Origin: Billgrantia ethanolica
GTDB lineage: Bacteria > Pseudomonadota > Gammaproteobacteria > Pseudomonadales > Halomonadaceae
Assembly: GCF_021404305.1 (NCBI RefSeq)
Contig: NZ_JABFTX010000002.1
Span: 842,086-906,085, forward strand
Direction: 5' to 3'
DNA length: 64,000 nt
How positions within the stretch are numbered: position 1 is the stretch's first letter; every line of letters begins with the position of its first letter. The notes under the pieces are model-generated. The model did no database searches. It had not been told where the DNA came from and saw only the letters and a list, made by a program, of their open reading frames with translations. Below are positions 19,833 to 29,637 of the stretch, one piece after another. The translations under genes and the position numbers were made by a program.

Positions 19833-21176
19833 TCATTGTAGCGTCGGGGAAGCCAGTTCGCCGCGCAGAGAATTGGGCAGTGCCTCGGTGATGGTCACCT
19901 CGACGAAGTGGCCGATCAGCTCGGTGGGGTTGGCGGCGCTGAAGTTGACCACCCGGTTGTTCTCGGTGCGCCCCGACAGCTGGCCGGGATCCCTGGGCGA
20001 GAAGCCGCTGACCAGGATGCGCTGCGTAGTGCCCACCATGCGCCGCGAGATCTGCATTGCCTGCTGATTGATGCGCTCCTGCAGGATCGCCAGACGCTGC
20101 TTCTTGACGCTCTCCGGGGTGTCGTCGGGCAGTGCCGCGGCCGGTGTCCCGGGCCGCGCCGAATAGACGAAGCTGAAGGAGTGGTCGAAGCCGATGCGAT
20201 GGATCAGGTCCATGGTGGCCTCGAAGTCCGCCTCGGTCTCGCCGGGGAAGCCGATGATGAAGTCGGAAGAAAAGCTGATGTCGGGGCGCAGTGCACGAAT
20301 GCGCTCCATCTTCTCCACGTACTCCTCGACGGTGTGGCCGCGCTTCATGGCGGCGAGGATACGGTCGGAGCCGGCCTGAACCGGCAGGTGCAGGTGGCTG
20401 ACCAGCTCGGGAATCTCGCCATAGGCCTCGATCAGGCTGTCGCTGAACTCCACCGGGTGCGAGGTGGTGAAGCGAATGCGGTCGATACCCTCCACAGCTG
20501 CCACGCAGGCGATCAGCTCGGCCAGATCGATCTCGTCGCCGAGCCGGTTCTCTCCGCGGTAGGCGTTGACGTTCTGGCCCAGAAGGTTGATCTCGCGCAC
20601 GCCCTGATCGGCCAGGTGGATCACCTCGTCCATCACTGCCTCGAAGGGGCGCGACACCTCTTCGCCGCGGGTATAGGGCACCACGCAGAAGGTGCAGTAT
20701 TTGGAGCAGCCTTCCATCACCGAGACGAAGGCGGTCGCACCGTCGGAGCTGGGCTTCGGCAGGTGGTCGAACTTCTCGATCTCGGGGAACGTCACGTCGA
20801 CGACGGAGATCTGGTCGTTGCGCCTGGCATCGAGCATCGACGGCACCCGGTGCAGGGTCTGGGGGCCGAACACCATGTCGACGTAAGGCGCACGCTTGCG
20901 CAGCGCCTCGCCTTCCTGGCTGGCCACGCAGCCGCCCACGCCGATCACCAGATCGGGGTTGGCCTCCTTGAGTTTCTTCCAGCGGCCGAGCTGGTGGAAG
21001 ACCTTTTCCTGGGCCTTCTCACGAATCGAGCAGGTATTGAGCAGGATGACGTCGGCTTCGCCTTCGTCGTCGGTCAATTCGAGCTGGTGAGATTCGCCGA
21101 GCAGATCCGCCATGCGTGCGGAGTCGTACTCGTTCATCTGGCAGCCGTGGGTCTTGATGAAGAGTTTCTTCGCCAT
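19833..21176 (-). CDS. miaB: tRNA-2-methylthio-N6-isopentenyladenosine synthase
   Basis: MiaB is a radical-SAM methylthiotransferase that modifies A37 of tRNAs reading UNN codons. The 447-residue protein has the N-terminal cluster-binding domain ([23 protein letters not shown]), the radical-SAM motif CSKYCTFC near residue 155 with its three cysteines, and a C-terminal TRAM domain ([13 protein letters not shown] onward). [13 protein letters not shown] at 21176 is the family N-terminus; the frame is open to 21305, but that extension has no family match. It heads the phoH-ybeY-corC-lnt series. Confidence 0.96.
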   Translation of the reverse strand: MAKKLFIKTHGCQMNEYDSARMADLLGESHQLELTDDEGEADVILLNTCSIREKAQEKVFHQLGRWKKLKEANPDLVIGVGGCVASQEGEALRKRAPYVDMVFGPQTLHRVPSMLDARRNDQISVVDVTFPEIEKFDHLPKPSSDGATAFVSVMEGCSKYCTFCVVPYTRGEEVSRPFEAVMDEVIHLADQGVREINLLGQNVNAYRGENRLGDEIDLAELIACVAAVEGIDRIRFTTSHPVEFSDSLIEAYGEIPELVSHLHLPVQAGSDRILAAMKRGHTVEEYVEKMERIRALRPDISFSSDFIIGFPGETEADFEATMDLIHRIGFDHSFSFVYSARPGTPAAALPDDTPESVKKQRLAILQERINQQAMQISRRMVGTTQRILVSGFSPRDPGQLSGRTENNRVVNFSAANPTELIGHFVEVTITEALPNSLRGELASPTLQ

Positions 21177-21399
21177 AGGATAGAGGGTCAGTCGTCCGAC
21201 GCGTGCGTCACCGGTGAGTGGAGTGTCGCGGGAATAGGCCTTGTGGCCGTCCTCGAAGGTGGCGGTATTATACGGAAGGCAGCCTGAAGGAGCCAGTAGG
21301 GGCACCGCGGCCAGGGACGCCTGTGATACGCTAGCCCCTTGGCAGTCCCCCAGCGGGACATCTCATTAGCACAACCGAACGTTGAGGACAGACGGCCTT

Positions 21400-21729
21400 A
21401 TGGCGGCCAAGCCGATCTATCGGGTGGTTTTCCACCAGCAGGGTGAAGTCTGGGAGCTCTATGCCAGGGAGATCTACCAGAGCGAACTTTGGGGTTTCAT
21501 CGAGGTCGAGGAATTTGTCTTCGAGGACGGCTCGAAGCTGGTCGTCGATCCCTCTGCCGATCGCCTGCGTCACACCTTCGATGGCGTCAAGCGCAGCTAT
21601 CTGCCGCTGAACGCCATCGTGCGTATCGACGAGGTGGAGCGTGAGGGGCCGGCCAGGGCCGTGAAGAGCGAGGGGCGCATCGCGGAGTTTCCGCGTGGTC
21701 CTATGCTGCCGCCGAAGAGCGAGCGCTGA
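21400..21729 (+). CDS. DUF1820 family protein
   Basis: A 109-residue protein matching DUF1820: MAAKPIYRVVFHQQGEVWEL, then the conserved YQSELWGFIEVEEFVF and FDGVKRSYLPLNAIVRIDEV. It is soluble, with no enzymatic motif, and of unknown function. An upstream TTG at 21382 could add six residues, but the ATG fits the family better. It is divergent from miaB. Confidence 0.85.
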   Translation: MAAKPIYRVVFHQQGEVWELYAREIYQSELWGFIEVEEFVFEDGSKLVVDPSADRLRHTFDGVKRSYLPLNAIVRIDEVEREGPARAVKSEGRIAEFPRGPMLPPKSER

Positions 21730-21844
21730 CAACAATGAAACGCAGGGAAAGGGCATGCCCGCGGTCTGCTCAGGAAATGATCATCCTGTCGCAGCCCAGT
21801 GCCGGGGTGCCAGACAGCCGCCTTTCCAGCGGTTTTCCCGGGGT

Positions 21845-21867
21845 TTATCCACAGATACTGTGGATAG
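21845..21867. promoter_or_regulatory. Inverted pair of DnaA-box-like sites
   Basis: TTATCCACA (21845-21853) is an exact consensus DnaA box. TGTGGATAG (21859-21867) is a reverse-oriented box with one mismatch. Together they make a dyad with 9-bp arms (21846-21854 and 21858-21866) and a 3-base centre. The site lies in the 209-base gap between DUF1820 and the SH3 protein gene, about 70 bases before the latter's start. Confidence 0.45.
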
Positions 21868-21938
21868 GCCAGTGAAAGAGAGATTTGCCAAGGGCTTGTC
21901 GATGGCAGGCCCGCGGCTTTGATAGCCAGGACACCGGC

Positions 21939-22565
21939 ATGAAGCATCGATTCAGGTTTTTTCTCGCAGGCGTCGCGCTTGGCTTGGCGGCGCTTCCGCT
22001 GCATGCCCAGCAGGCGGACGACAACGCGCGTTGGGTTTCCGATGAGTTGACCACCTACGTGCGCAGCGGCCCGACCGACGGCTATCGCATTGTCGGTACC
22101 CTGACGGCCGGCGAGCCGGTTACCCTGCTCGAGACCAGCGGCAACTACAGCCGGGTCGAAAACGGTGACGGCAATCGTGTCTGGATATTGAGCAACGAGC
22201 TGCAGTCGTCGCCGAGTGCGAGCTACCAGCTGCCGCGCCTCGAGGAGCAAGTGGCCGAGCTCGAGGCCGAGCTGGGCGCTATCAACGAGACCTGGGAGAA
22301 CCGGGTCTCGGCCATGACCGAAACCCTCGACGTGCGTGAGCAGCGCATCGCCGAGCTGGAAGCGCGCAACCGCGAGCTCGACAGCGAGGCCGACCGCTCG
22401 CGCAGTACCATCCGCCAGCTCCAGGCCCGCCTGGATACCCAGGAAGAAGATCTACTGATGCGTTACTTCATGTACGGCGGTGGCGTAGCCGGCGCCGGTC
22501 TCCTGGTCGGGCTGATCGTTCCCCATCTGCCGCGCAAGCGGCGCAAGCGCGACCGCTGGTTCTGA
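21939..22565 (+). CDS. TIGR04211-type SH3 domain membrane-anchored protein
   Basis: A 208-residue envelope protein. It has a signal peptide (MKHRFRFFLAGVALGLAALP, cleavage near AQQ) and an SH3b-type domain at about 30-90 (TTYVRSGPTDGYRIVGTL). A long Glu/Arg coiled coil follows at about 95-170. A C-terminal membrane helix and a basic tail (KRRKRDRW) close it. This order matches the SH3-and-anchor family related to E. coli YgiM; its role is unknown. The start at 21939 gives a proper signal peptide; an earlier in-frame GTG at 21885 does not. tpm follows after 16 bases. Confidence 0.85.
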   Translation: MKHRFRFFLAGVALGLAALPLHAQQADDNARWVSDELTTYVRSGPTDGYRIVGTLTAGEPVTLLETSGNYSRVENGDGNRVWILSNELQSSPSASYQLPRLEEQVAELEAELGAINETWENRVSAMTETLDVREQRIAELEARNRELDSEADRSRSTIRQLQARLDTQEEDLLMRYFMYGGGVAGAGLLVGLIVPHLPRKRRKRDRWF

Positions 22566-22581
22566 TGACGAGGCATGGACG

Positions 22582-23223
22582 ATGACGCGTGAATGGCTCG
22601 ACCGCTGGCGCGAGGGGCGTATCGGTTTTCATCGCCACGATACGCATCCGGCACTGGTGCGCCACTGGCCCAGGCTGAAGATACGCGCGGGCACCAAGGT
22701 GCTGGTACCGCTGTGCGGCAAGAGCCTGGACATGCGCTGGTTGGCCAATCGCGACCACCCTGTGCTGGGCATCGAGCTGTCGCGGGAGGCGATCGAGCAG
22801 TTCGTCGACGAGGGCACCGGCGAGGTGTCGCGTTACCAGCAGGAGCCGTTTGCGATCTGCCGTCAGGGCAGCGTGGAGCTGTGGTGCGGTGACTTCTTCC
22901 ACTTCCATATCGATCAGGCGGCCGAGATCGGTGCCTTCTACGATCGCGCCGCGCTGATCGCTCTGCCGCCCGCGACTCGCCAGCGTTATGCCTTTCATCT
23001 CGCGCAGCTGATCCCCCCCGGCATGCGCGGGCTGCTGATCTCGCTTTCACGTGCGACGGGAGACGAAAGCGCCGGCCCGCCCTATCACGTGCCGGCCGAT
23101 GAGGTGCGCGAGCTGTTCGAGCCCAATTTCCAGGTCACTCACCTGGAGGATGGCGAACCGGAAGCGGGTAGCGGGTTTCGTGAAAGTGTGTGGGCGCTCA
23201 CCCGGCGCGGCCCGCTGACTTGA
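22582..23223 (+). CDS. tpm: Thiopurine S-methyltransferase
   Basis: A 213-residue SAM-dependent methyltransferase of the bacterial TPMT family, known to methylate thiopurines and, in some bacteria, selenium and tellurium oxyanions. It shows the family N-terminus WLDRWREGRIGFH, the SAM loop VLVPLCGKSLDMRWLA near residue 40, GIELSREAIEQF, and YDRAALIALPPATRQRY. The strong bidirectional terminator at 23257-23286 ends it. Confidence 0.92.
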   Translation: MTREWLDRWREGRIGFHRHDTHPALVRHWPRLKIRAGTKVLVPLCGKSLDMRWLANRDHPVLGIELSREAIEQFVDEGTGEVSRYQQEPFAICRQGSVELWCGDFFHFHIDQAAEIGAFYDRAALIALPPATRQRYAFHLAQLIPPGMRGLLISLSRATGDESAGPPYHVPADEVRELFEPNFQVTHLEDGEPEAGSGFRESVWALTRRGPLT

Positions 23224-23256
23224 GCGGTAGCGAAAGTCTGGATGTGGCGCAACGGC

Positions 23257-23286
23257 AAAGGGCCGCCCGGTGGGGGGCGGCCCTTT
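23257..23286. terminator. Bidirectional terminator between tpm and yajG
   Basis: A perfect 12-bp stem, AAAGGGCCGCCC (23257-23268) and GGGCGGCCCTTT (23275-23286). It has A and T runs at its ends and lies between two convergent genes. Confidence 0.88.
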
Positions 23287-23329
23287 CGCATGGTGTGGCT
23301 GGGCATGGCGTGGCTCGAGGCCGAGAGGC

Positions 23330-23920
23330 TCAGCGGGCCAGCAGCTGGGCCAGCTCCGGGTCGCTGAAGGCGCGATCCAGGGCGTCGCCGATCAGGTCAT
23401 TGAGCATGCGGCGGTTGGCGTCACGCCCCGGGCGCACCGCGTAGCTCTGGGTGCGGCGGGCAGTGTAGGTGCCGGTGTAGGTGGTGCCCTGGTTGGTCAC
23501 CTTGACCTCGAGTACCGCTTCCATCCGTGCTTCATCGATGACCGGGCGGTTCTCGCCACGCTCGTAGCCGAGGTGCAGCATCGTGACCGTCAGGCCCGGG
23601 CGACCGCTGGCCGGCTCGCTGGTCGGTGAAAAGCCCATGTCGCGAACGGCCCGTTCCGCCTCGCGCTGCAGGTTCGGTATCAGCTCGTGGGCGCTCACGG
23701 TAATCACTGCCGTAGACATGGCGCTGCCGGTGCGCGTACCGATCACCTCGCTGTCGCGCTCGTCCACGGCGGCTACCGTCACGGCCTGACCGCTGCCCGT
23801 CTGGGGAACGGCGGCACTGCGCTGCGGGTTGAGCTGGAGGTAATGGGGGCTGGCGCAGCCGGCCAGCAGGGCGGTGGCCAACAGAACGGCTGCGGCACAC
23901 AAGGCATGACGTCGATTCAT
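23330..23920 (-). CDS. yajG: YajG family lipoprotein
   Basis: A 196-residue predicted outer-membrane lipoprotein. The signal peptide ends in the lipobox LLAGC (cysteine near residue 22). The mature part (NPQRSAAVPQTGSGQAVTV, RALRDMGF-like RAVRDMGFSPTSEP, and the repeated beta-strand segment GTYTARRTQ) matches YajG of gammaproteobacteria, whose function is unknown. Lipid attachment would depend on Lnt, also in this window. It is divergent from the acetyltransferase gene and convergent with tpm. Confidence 0.85.
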   Translation of the reverse strand: MNRRHALCAAAVLLATALLAGCASPHYLQLNPQRSAAVPQTGSGQAVTVAAVDERDSEVIGTRTGSAMSTAVITVSAHELIPNLQREAERAVRDMGFSPTSEPASGRPGLTVTMLHLGYERGENRPVIDEARMEAVLEVKVTNQGTTYTGTYTARRTQSYAVRPGRDANRRMLNDLIGDALDRAFSDPELAQLLAR

Positions 23921-24134
23921 TCTCGCTCCCGGATTCGTCTTGCGGGGCCAGGGGGCGGCCCGAGCTTGGCCGTGCGTGAGGCAGCAGAAAGATACTCGCC
24001 TCAGTCACTTGTGCAGTATATCGTCAGCTCGCTGTCGGCAACAGCGTTGCGCCGGGCGTAGGCATTACGGTTACACTCTGTTTTTCACTCGACGAAGATC
24101 GAGCCTTTCGCCTTCCAGGAGAGGAAGATACCGC

Positions 24135-24578
24135 ATGATACGTCCTGCCACGACCGAGGACATTCCGCAGCTCGTCGACATCTGGCTGCGTGCCTCGCTG
24201 CTGGCTCATGACTTCATTCCCGCCGGGTTCTGGCGTGATCGCGCCGAGGACATGGCGAGCCGCTATCTGCCCGGTGCGGAAACCTACGTGCTCGAGGCCG
24301 CTGGGCGCGCCGTGGGGTTTGCCGCGCTCAACGACGATCACCTCGAGGCGCTGTTCATCGACCCCGAGCTGCAGAGCTTCGGCCACGGCACCCATCTGAT
24401 GGCGCATGCCATGAGCAAGCGGGAGCGAATTACCCTGTGCGTCTACTCACGCAACGTGCATGCCGTCTCCTTCTATCGCCGCCTGGGCTTCCGGGTGCTC
24501 GAGGAGCGCACGGAGCCGCTCAGCGGCGAGCAGGAGACGCTCATGGTCTGGTCGCGTACGCCGGGCGAGGCAGGCTGA
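24135..24578 (+). CDS. GNAT family N-acetyltransferase (YjaB-like)
   Basis: A 147-residue single GNAT domain. It starts MIRPATTEDIPQLVDIWLRA and has the acetyl-CoA region LFIDPELQSFGHGTHLM and the C-terminal SFYRRLGFRV. The DALFIDP-like strand and AHDFIP near residue 24 resemble E. coli YjaB; the acceptor is unknown. The ATG at 24135 has GAGAGGAAG upstream. An open frame back to 23940 has no ribosome site and lacks family similarity. It converges on cysA with only 11 bases between stops. Confidence 0.85.
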   Translation: MIRPATTEDIPQLVDIWLRASLLAHDFIPAGFWRDRAEDMASRYLPGAETYVLEAAGRAVGFAALNDDHLEALFIDPELQSFGHGTHLMAHAMSKRERITLCVYSRNVHAVSFYRRLGFRVLEERTEPLSGEQETLMVWSRTPGEAG

Positions 24579-24589
24579 CGCCGAACCGC

Positions 24590-25687
24590 TCAGCTCACCG
24601 CTTCGAGCGTGGAAGCAGCCTGTTTGCTCCGCTCATCGGGAAATCGATGCCAGCGCCGGGGAGCGGCGTACAGGCGCGTGCCCCGGGTGAGGTGAAGTCT
24701 TTCGTAATCGGCGTGGCTCACCGTGGCCAGCCAGGGCTCGCCCAGCCAGTCCGCCTCCAGCTCCACACGTACTTCGGCTCCCACCGGTGAAATGGCGGTC
24801 ACGCACACCGGCAGGTGGGCGTGCTGCGTGGCGCTGGGTGCGAGCTCCAGCTCGTGGGGGCGCAGCAGCAGTTCTTCCGGGCCGTCGGCCAGGTCCACGG
24901 CCAGACGGGCGTCACCGCAGGTCAGTACACCGTTGCGCACCGTGCCTTCGAGGTGATTGACGTCGCCCAGGAACTCGAACACGAAGCGATTGGCCGGATG
25001 ACGATAGAGTTCGTCGGGGGTGTCGATCTGCTCGATGCGGCCGTTGCTCATCACCACCACGCGGTCGGAGAGCTCAAGCGCTTCTTCCTGATCATGGGTG
25101 ACGAACAGGCTGGTGAAGTTGAGCTCGTCGTGCAGATGGCGCAGCCAGCGGCGCAGCTCCTGGCGTACCTTGGCATCCAGCGCGCCGAAGGGTTCGTCGA
25201 GCAGCAGCACGTCGGGGCGCAGGGCCAGGGCGCGCGCCAGCGAGACCCGCTGCTGCTGGCCGCCGGAGAGCTGGGCGGGGTAGCGGTGAGCCATGTGCTC
25301 GAGCTTGACCATCTCCAGCAGACGATGCACCCGGCTGCGAATCTCGCCGCTCGAGGGACGGCTCTTGCGCGGCATCACCGTGAGACCGAAGGCCACGTTG
25401 TCGAACACCGTCATGTGCCGGAACAGCGCGTAGTGCTGGAACACGAAGCCGATGCGCCGGTCGCGCACGTGCAGGTGGGTCACGTCGCGCTCGCCGAACA
25501 GAATGCGGGCGCCGGCGACGTTGTCTGCCGTCTCCAGTCCGGCAATGATGCGCAACAGCGTGGTCTTGCCGGAGCCGGACGGACCCAGCAGGCCGACCAG
25601 CTCGCCTTCGGTGATGTCCAGATCGATCGGCTCCAGCGCCTGGGTCCTGCCGAAGTGCTTGCCGATCTCATGAAGGCGGATGCTCAT
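24590..25687 (-). CDS. cysA: Sulfate/thiosulfate ABC transporter ATPase
   Basis: CysA powers sulfate and thiosulfate import. The 365-residue protein has Walker [13 protein letters not shown] near residue 36, the ABC signature [16 protein letters not shown], Walker [13 protein letters not shown] and a C-terminal regulatory (TOBE-like) domain from about 235. It starts at 25687, overlapping the cysW stop as ATGA. An apparent longer frame to 26299 runs antisense-shifted through cysW and is not real. Operon order is cysP-T-W-A. Confidence 0.95.
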   Translation of the reverse strand: MSIRLHEIGKHFGRTQALEPIDLDITEGELVGLLGPSGSGKTTLLRIIAGLETADNVAGARILFGERDVTHLHVRDRRIGFVFQHYALFRHMTVFDNVAFGLTVMPRKSRPSSGEIRSRVHRLLEMVKLEHMAHRYPAQLSGGQQQRVSLARALALRPDVLLLDEPFGALDAKVRQELRRWLRHLHDELNFTSLFVTHDQEEALELSDRVVVMSNGRIEQIDTPDELYRHPANRFVFEFLGDVNHLEGTVRNGVLTCGDARLAVDLADGPEELLLRPHELELAPSATQHAHLPVCVTAISPVGAEVRVELEADWLGEPWLATVSHADYERLHLTRGTRLYAAPRRWHRFPDERSKQAASTLEAVS

Positions 25688-26511
25688 GGGTGAACCTCCC
25701 GGCGCGCAGCGCGCCATTCCAGGCCGGCCTTGGCGACCAGCGTGAGCAGGGCGATCAGTGCCAGCAGCGATGCGCTGGCGAAGGCGCCCACGGTATTGTA
25801 GTCCTGATAGAGCTGCTCGAGATGCAGCGGCAGGGTATTGGTCTGGCCACGGATGGCGCCGGAAACCACGGAGACGGCGCCGAACTCGCCGACCGCCCGG
25901 GCGTTGGTCAGGATCACGCCGTAGAGCAGCGCCCAGCGGATGTTGGGCAGCGTGACCCGGCGGAAGATAGTCCAGCCCGGGGCGCCCAGGGTCACGGCAG
26001 CCTCTTCCTCGCGGGAGCCCTGGGCCTGCATCAGCGGAATCAGCTCGCGGGCAACGAACGGGCAGGTGACGAAGATGGTCACCAGCAGGATGCCGGGCCA
26101 GGCGAACATCAACTGGATGTCGTGGCCATCGAGCCAGCTGCCCAGCCAGCCGGTGCGGCCGTAGAGCAGCAGATAGACCAGCCCCGCCACCACCGGAGAG
26201 ACGGCGAAGGGGATGTCGATCAGGGTCTGCAGGATGCGCCGTCCCGGGAAGCGGAAGCGGGTCACCAGCCAGGCCAGCGCCACGCCGAACACCAGGCACA
26301 CTGGAATCGTCAGCACGGCGATGAACAGGGTCAGCTGGATCGCTGCCAGGGTGTAGTGATTGGTGACGTTGGCCCAGAACACGTCGATGCCCCGGGCGAA
26401 GGCCTGGGCGAAGATCGCCACCAGCGGCAGCAGCAGGAACAGGGCCGCCAGCACCACGGCGGCGCCGATCAGCAGGCGCCGAACGGCGACGCCATCTCCG
26501 ATTCGTTGCAT
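25684..26511 (-). CDS. cysW: Sulfate ABC transporter permease CysW
   Basis: A 275-residue inner-membrane permease with six hydrophobic segments. It carries the binding-protein-dependent transport (EAA) loop [19 protein letters not shown] near residue 175 and the [19 protein letters not shown] region typical of CysW. It forms the transmembrane heterodimer with CysT. It overlaps cysT by one base and cysA by four. Confidence 0.94.
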   Translation of the reverse strand: MQRIGDGVAVRRLLIGAAVVLAALFLLLPLVAIFAQAFARGIDVFWANVTNHYTLAAIQLTLFIAVLTIPVCLVFGVALAWLVTRFRFPGRRILQTLIDIPFAVSPVVAGLVYLLLYGRTGWLGSWLDGHDIQLMFAWPGILLVTIFVTCPFVARELIPLMQAQGSREEEAAVTLGAPGWTIFRRVTLPNIRWALLYGVILTNARAVGEFGAVSVVSGAIRGQTNTLPLHLEQLYQDYNTVGAFASASLLALIALLTLVAKAGLEWRAARREVHP

Positions 26512-27374
26512 CAGCCGTGTCCTCCGTGCAGGCGCTTGATGAAGCGGCCCTGCCAGATGTTGATGGCGAGCAGCAGGGCCAGCGAAACGAACAGCACCAC
26601 CGAGGCGATGGCCGAGGCGCCGGCGTAGTCGTACTCCTGCAGGCGCACGAAGATCATCAACGCGGTGATCTCGGTCTCGTAGGGCATGTTGCCGGCGATG
26701 AAGATGATCGCGCCGAATTCACCCAGCGAGCGCACGAAGGCAAGCCCGGTGCCGGTCACCAGGGCCGGCCACAGGTGCGGCAGGATCACGCGGCGAAAGC
26801 CGGTGAAGTCCGAGGCGCCGAGGGTCAGCGCGGCCTCGTCCATTTCATTGGGCATGTCCTCCAGCACCGGCTGCACCGTGCGCACCACGAAGGGAATGCT
26901 GGTGAAGGACATGGCCAGGGCGATGCCCACCCAGGTGTAGGCCACCTGCAGCCCGAGCGGTTCGAGCAGTTGCCCCATCCAGCCGTTGCTGGAGTAGAGC
27001 GTGGCCAGGGTGATGCCGGCCACGGCGGTGGGCAGGGCGAAGGGCAGGTCCATCAGCGCATCGAGCAGGCGCTTGCCGGGGAAGGTGTAGCGCACCAGTA
27101 CCCAGGCCAGCAGCAGGCCGAAGGCGGCGTTGACGATGGCTGCCACGGCGGCGGCGCCAATGGTCACCACGTAGCTTGCCACCACCCGCTCGTTGGTGAT
27201 GATGGCCCAGTACTCGGCCAGGCTGAGCCCCGCCAACTGGCCGAACAGGCCGGTCATGGGCAGCAGCAGCATCAGCGAGACGAAGGTCAGGCTGATGCCG
27301 AGCGACAAACCGAAGCCCGGCAGCACCCGCTTGGGGGTGCTGCCGAGGCCGATGGCGAAGGAACGACTACTCAT
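26511..27374 (-). CDS. cysT: Sulfate/thiosulfate ABC transporter permease CysT
   Basis: A 287-residue permease with six predicted helices. It has the EAA-type loop [18 protein letters not shown] near residue 187 and the CysT signature [19 protein letters not shown]. It pairs with CysW. The N-terminus [19 protein letters not shown] is family-like. The cysP stop is 40 bases upstream. Confidence 0.94.
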   Translation of the reverse strand: MSSRSFAIGLGSTPKRVLPGFGLSLGISLTFVSLMLLLPMTGLFGQLAGLSLAEYWAIITNERVVASYVVTIGAAAVAAIVNAAFGLLLAWVLVRYTFPGKRLLDALMDLPFALPTAVAGITLATLYSSNGWMGQLLEPLGLQVAYTWVGIALAMSFTSIPFVVRTVQPVLEDMPNEMDEAALTLGASDFTGFRRVILPHLWPALVTGTGLAFVRSLGEFGAIIFIAGNMPYETEITALMIFVRLQEYDYAGASAIASVVLFVSLALLLAINIWQGRFIKRLHGGHG

Positions 27375-27414
27375 CGTGTCTCGCTTGCGTCGCGCATGTC
27401 AGGCGCCGTCGCTA

Positions 27415-28425
27415 TCAGCGGCGGCGTTGCAGCTGGTCGAGCAACCCGCCGCTACCGAAATGGGTTTCCATCGCTTCTTCCCAGCTGCCGGCAATGTCTT
27501 CTACCAGCAGTAGCTCGGTCTCGGGGAAGTGATCGGCGAACTCTTCGACGACCGTCTCGTGATGCACGCGATAGTTGAAGCCGGCCAACTGACGCTGGGC
27601 CTCTTCGCTGTAGAGGTACTCCACATAGGCTTTGGCCAGGTCGAGATTGCCGTTACGCTCGGCGTTGGGCTCGACCACCGCCACCGGGAACTCGGCCAGG
27701 ATGCTGACCGGCGGCACGATCACTTCGTAGTCTTCCTCGCCGTACTCCTGGCGAATGTTGTTGACCTCGGACTCGAAGCTGATCAGCACGTCGCCCAGAC
27801 CACGCTCGATGAAGCTGGTGGTGGCGCCGCGACCGCCGGTGTCGAACACTGCCACGTTGCGCAGGAAGGTGCGCATGAAGTCGTGGATCTGCTCCTCGTC
27901 ACCGTCGAACTGCTGCTGAGCGAAGCCCCAGGCGGCCAGGTAGGTGTAGCGGCCGTTACCGGAGGTCTTGGGATTGGGGAAGACCATTCTAACGTCTTCA
28001 CGCACCAGATCGTCCCAGCTCTCGATGCCCTTGGGGTTGTCCTTGCGCACCAGGAAGGCAGTGGTGGAGTAGTAGGGCGAGGCGTTGTTGGGCAACTGCT
28101 CTTGCCAGTCCTCGGCCACCAGGCCGGCATCGGCCAGCACCTGCACGTCGGTCACCTGGTTGTAGGTCACCACGTCGGCGCGCAGGCCCTGCAGAATGGC
28201 GCGGGCCTGGGCCGAGGAGCCGCCGTGGGACTGCTGAATGCCGATCTCTTCACCGTGCTCCGCCTGCCAGTGGTTGCGGAACTCGGGGTTGATCGCGGCG
28301 AACAGCTCGCGGGCGATGTCGTAGGAGGAGTTGAGGATCTCGCGCTCGGCGGCCACCGCAGGTGCTGCCAGGCCAAGACCCAGGGCAGCGGCGATGAGGG
28401 TGCGGCGAAGAGAGGGAAGTCGCAT
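27415..28425 (-). CDS. cysP: Periplasmic sulfate-binding protein
   Basis: The receptor of the sulfate importer. The 336-residue precursor has a signal peptide ([20 protein letters not shown]), then [20 protein letters not shown], the anion-contacting [14 protein letters not shown] and the TYLAAWGFA segment typical of CysP/Sbp. CysP (thiosulfate) and Sbp (sulfate) cannot be told apart safely; the operon position favours the cysP name. The start at 28425 has GGAG seven bases upstream. The gene heads cysPTWA, and an AT-rich stretch upstream may bind CysB. Confidence 0.93.
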   Translation of the reverse strand: MRLPSLRRTLIAAALGLGLAAPAVAAEREILNSSYDIARELFAAINPEFRNHWQAEHGEEIGIQQSHGGSSAQARAILQGLRADVVTYNQVTDVQVLADAGLVAEDWQEQLPNNASPYYSTTAFLVRKDNPKGIESWDDLVREDVRMVFPNPKTSGNGRYTYLAAWGFAQQQFDGDEEQIHDFMRTFLRNVAVFDTGGRGATTSFIERGLGDVLISFESEVNNIRQEYGEEDYEVIVPPVSILAEFPVAVVEPNAERNGNLDLAKAYVEYLYSEEAQRQLAGFNYRVHHETVVEEFADHFPETELLLVEDIAGSWEEAMETHFGSGGLLDQLQRRR

Positions 28426-28481
28426 GGGACGTCTCCGGCAAAGGGAACTTGGTAGCAAGAGTATGGCCGAGCAAGTGGAAT

Positions 28482-28524
28482 TACAATCCGTGTTTTTATT
28501 CTATTTTCCTATAAGCTTCATTGG
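28482..28524 (-). promoter_or_regulatory. AT-rich region upstream of cysP, candidate CysB site
   Basis: Most of this 43-base block is A/T in otherwise GC-rich DNA. Its upstream end, read toward cysP, holds CCAATGAAGC (28515-28524). The same core CCAATGAA occurs at a similar distance before cysH. CysB activates both genes in enteric bacteria; binding here is inferred. Confidence 0.4.
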
Positions 28525-28588
28525 CGGTGCCTGTCGGGTGCCCGGCGGTCGGGGCAGTCTGTTAATATGACGCCTCTTTCCCCGTGCG

Positions 28589-29302
28589 ATGGCTGTTATT
28601 CCCATGAGCGACATGAACCGCGACTTCCTGATTGCCCCCTCCATCCTCTCTGCCGATTTCGCCCGGCTGGGCGAGGAAGTCGACCGGGTCCTGGCCGCCG
28701 GGGCGGATATCGTCCACTTCGACGTCATGGACAACCATTACGTGCCCAATCTGACCATCGGTCCCATGGTCTGCGAGGCGCTGCGCAAGCACGGCGTCAC
28801 CGCGCCCATCGATGCCCACCTGATGGTCAAGCCGGTGGATCGCCTGATCGGCGACTTCATCGATGCCGGGGCAAGCTACATTACCTTCCACCCGGAGGCA
28901 TCCGAGCATATCGACCGCTCGCTGCAGCTGATCCGCAGCGGCGGCTGCAAGGCCGGCCTGGTGTTCAACCCGGCAACGCCCCTGTCCTACCTCGATTACG
29001 TGATGGACAAGGTCGACATGATCCTGCTGATGAGCGTCAACCCCGGCTTCGGCGGGCAGGCCTTCATCCCGGGCACGCTGGACAAGCTGCGCGAGGCGCG
29101 CCGTCGCATCGACGCCTCGGGCCGCGACATTCGGCTCGAGATCGACGGCGGGGTGAAGGTCGACAACATCGCCGAGATCGCCCGGGCCGGGGCCGATACC
29201 TTCGTTGCCGGTTCGGCGGTCTTCAGTGCCGGCCGCGACAGCGACCCCAACCGTTACGACAGCGTCATCCGCGCCTTCCGCGAGCAGTTGGCGACGGTAT
29301 AG
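28589..29302 (+). CDS. rpe: Ribulose-phosphate 3-epimerase
   Basis: Rpe interconverts ribulose 5-phosphate and xylulose 5-phosphate in the pentose phosphate pathway. The 237-residue TIM-barrel protein shows [16 protein letters not shown], the metal-binding [18 protein letters not shown], and [14 protein letters not shown] with EIDGGV. The start may be ATG 28589, 28604 or 28613; none has a clear ribosome site. A possible -10 TTAATAT lies near 28562. It starts the rpe/GIY-YIG/gph/trpE series. Confidence 0.94.
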   Translation: MAVIPMSDMNRDFLIAPSILSADFARLGEEVDRVLAAGADIVHFDVMDNHYVPNLTIGPMVCEALRKHGVTAPIDAHLMVKPVDRLIGDFIDAGASYITFHPEASEHIDRSLQLIRSGGCKAGLVFNPATPLSYLDYVMDKVDMILLMSVNPGFGGQAFIPGTLDKLREARRRIDASGRDIRLEIDGGVKVDNIAEIARAGADTFVAGSAVFSAGRDSDPNRYDSVIRAFREQLATV

Positions 29303-29313
29303 CCAAGCGCGCG

Positions 29314-29637
29314 ATGAACGGTCCGTCGCCCGTTACGTGGTACCTCTACATGGTCGAAACCCGGCAGGGGATGATCTACACCGGCATCACCACCGACGTC
29401 GAGCGGCGCCTGGCACAGCATGAGGCTGGGCGGGGCGCCAAGGCCCTGCGCGGGCGCGGGCCGCTGGCACTGGTGCATCATGAGCCGGTGGGCAGCCACG
29501 GCGAAGCGCTGCGCCTTGAAGCCGAGGTCAAGCGTCTCTCGGCAGCACGCAAGCGGGCCTGGCTTCAGTCTCGGCGGGAAACGGCCCAGGAACATAAGGA
29601 AACAGCATGCACGCCATCCTCGACGACATCCGCCTGA
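29314..29637 (+). CDS. GIY-YIG nuclease family protein
   Basis: A 107-residue single GIY-YIG domain (YhbQ/UPF0213-like). The defining strand is [20 protein letters not shown], followed by [20 protein letters not shown] and the helix [20 protein letters not shown]. Such stand-alone proteins may cut branched or damaged DNA; the role is not established. It begins 12 bases after rpe and its last 31 bases overlap the start of gph in another frame. The segment between rpe and gph is otherwise too small for another gene. Confidence 0.85.
   Translation: MNGPSPVTWYLYMVETRQGMIYTGITTDVERRLAQHEAGRGAKALRGRGPLALVHHEPVGSHGEALRLEAEVKRLSAARKRAWLQSRRETAQEHKETACTPSSTTSA

Noticed and set aside
21845..21867. Replication origin
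   Set aside because: Only two boxes, no AT-rich unwinding element, and no dnaA, dnaN or gidA neighbours.
24590..26299. A 569-residue CysA with an N-terminal extension
   Set aside because: The extension is a frame-shifted reading of cysW; the CysA domain begins at 25687 with ATGA coupling.
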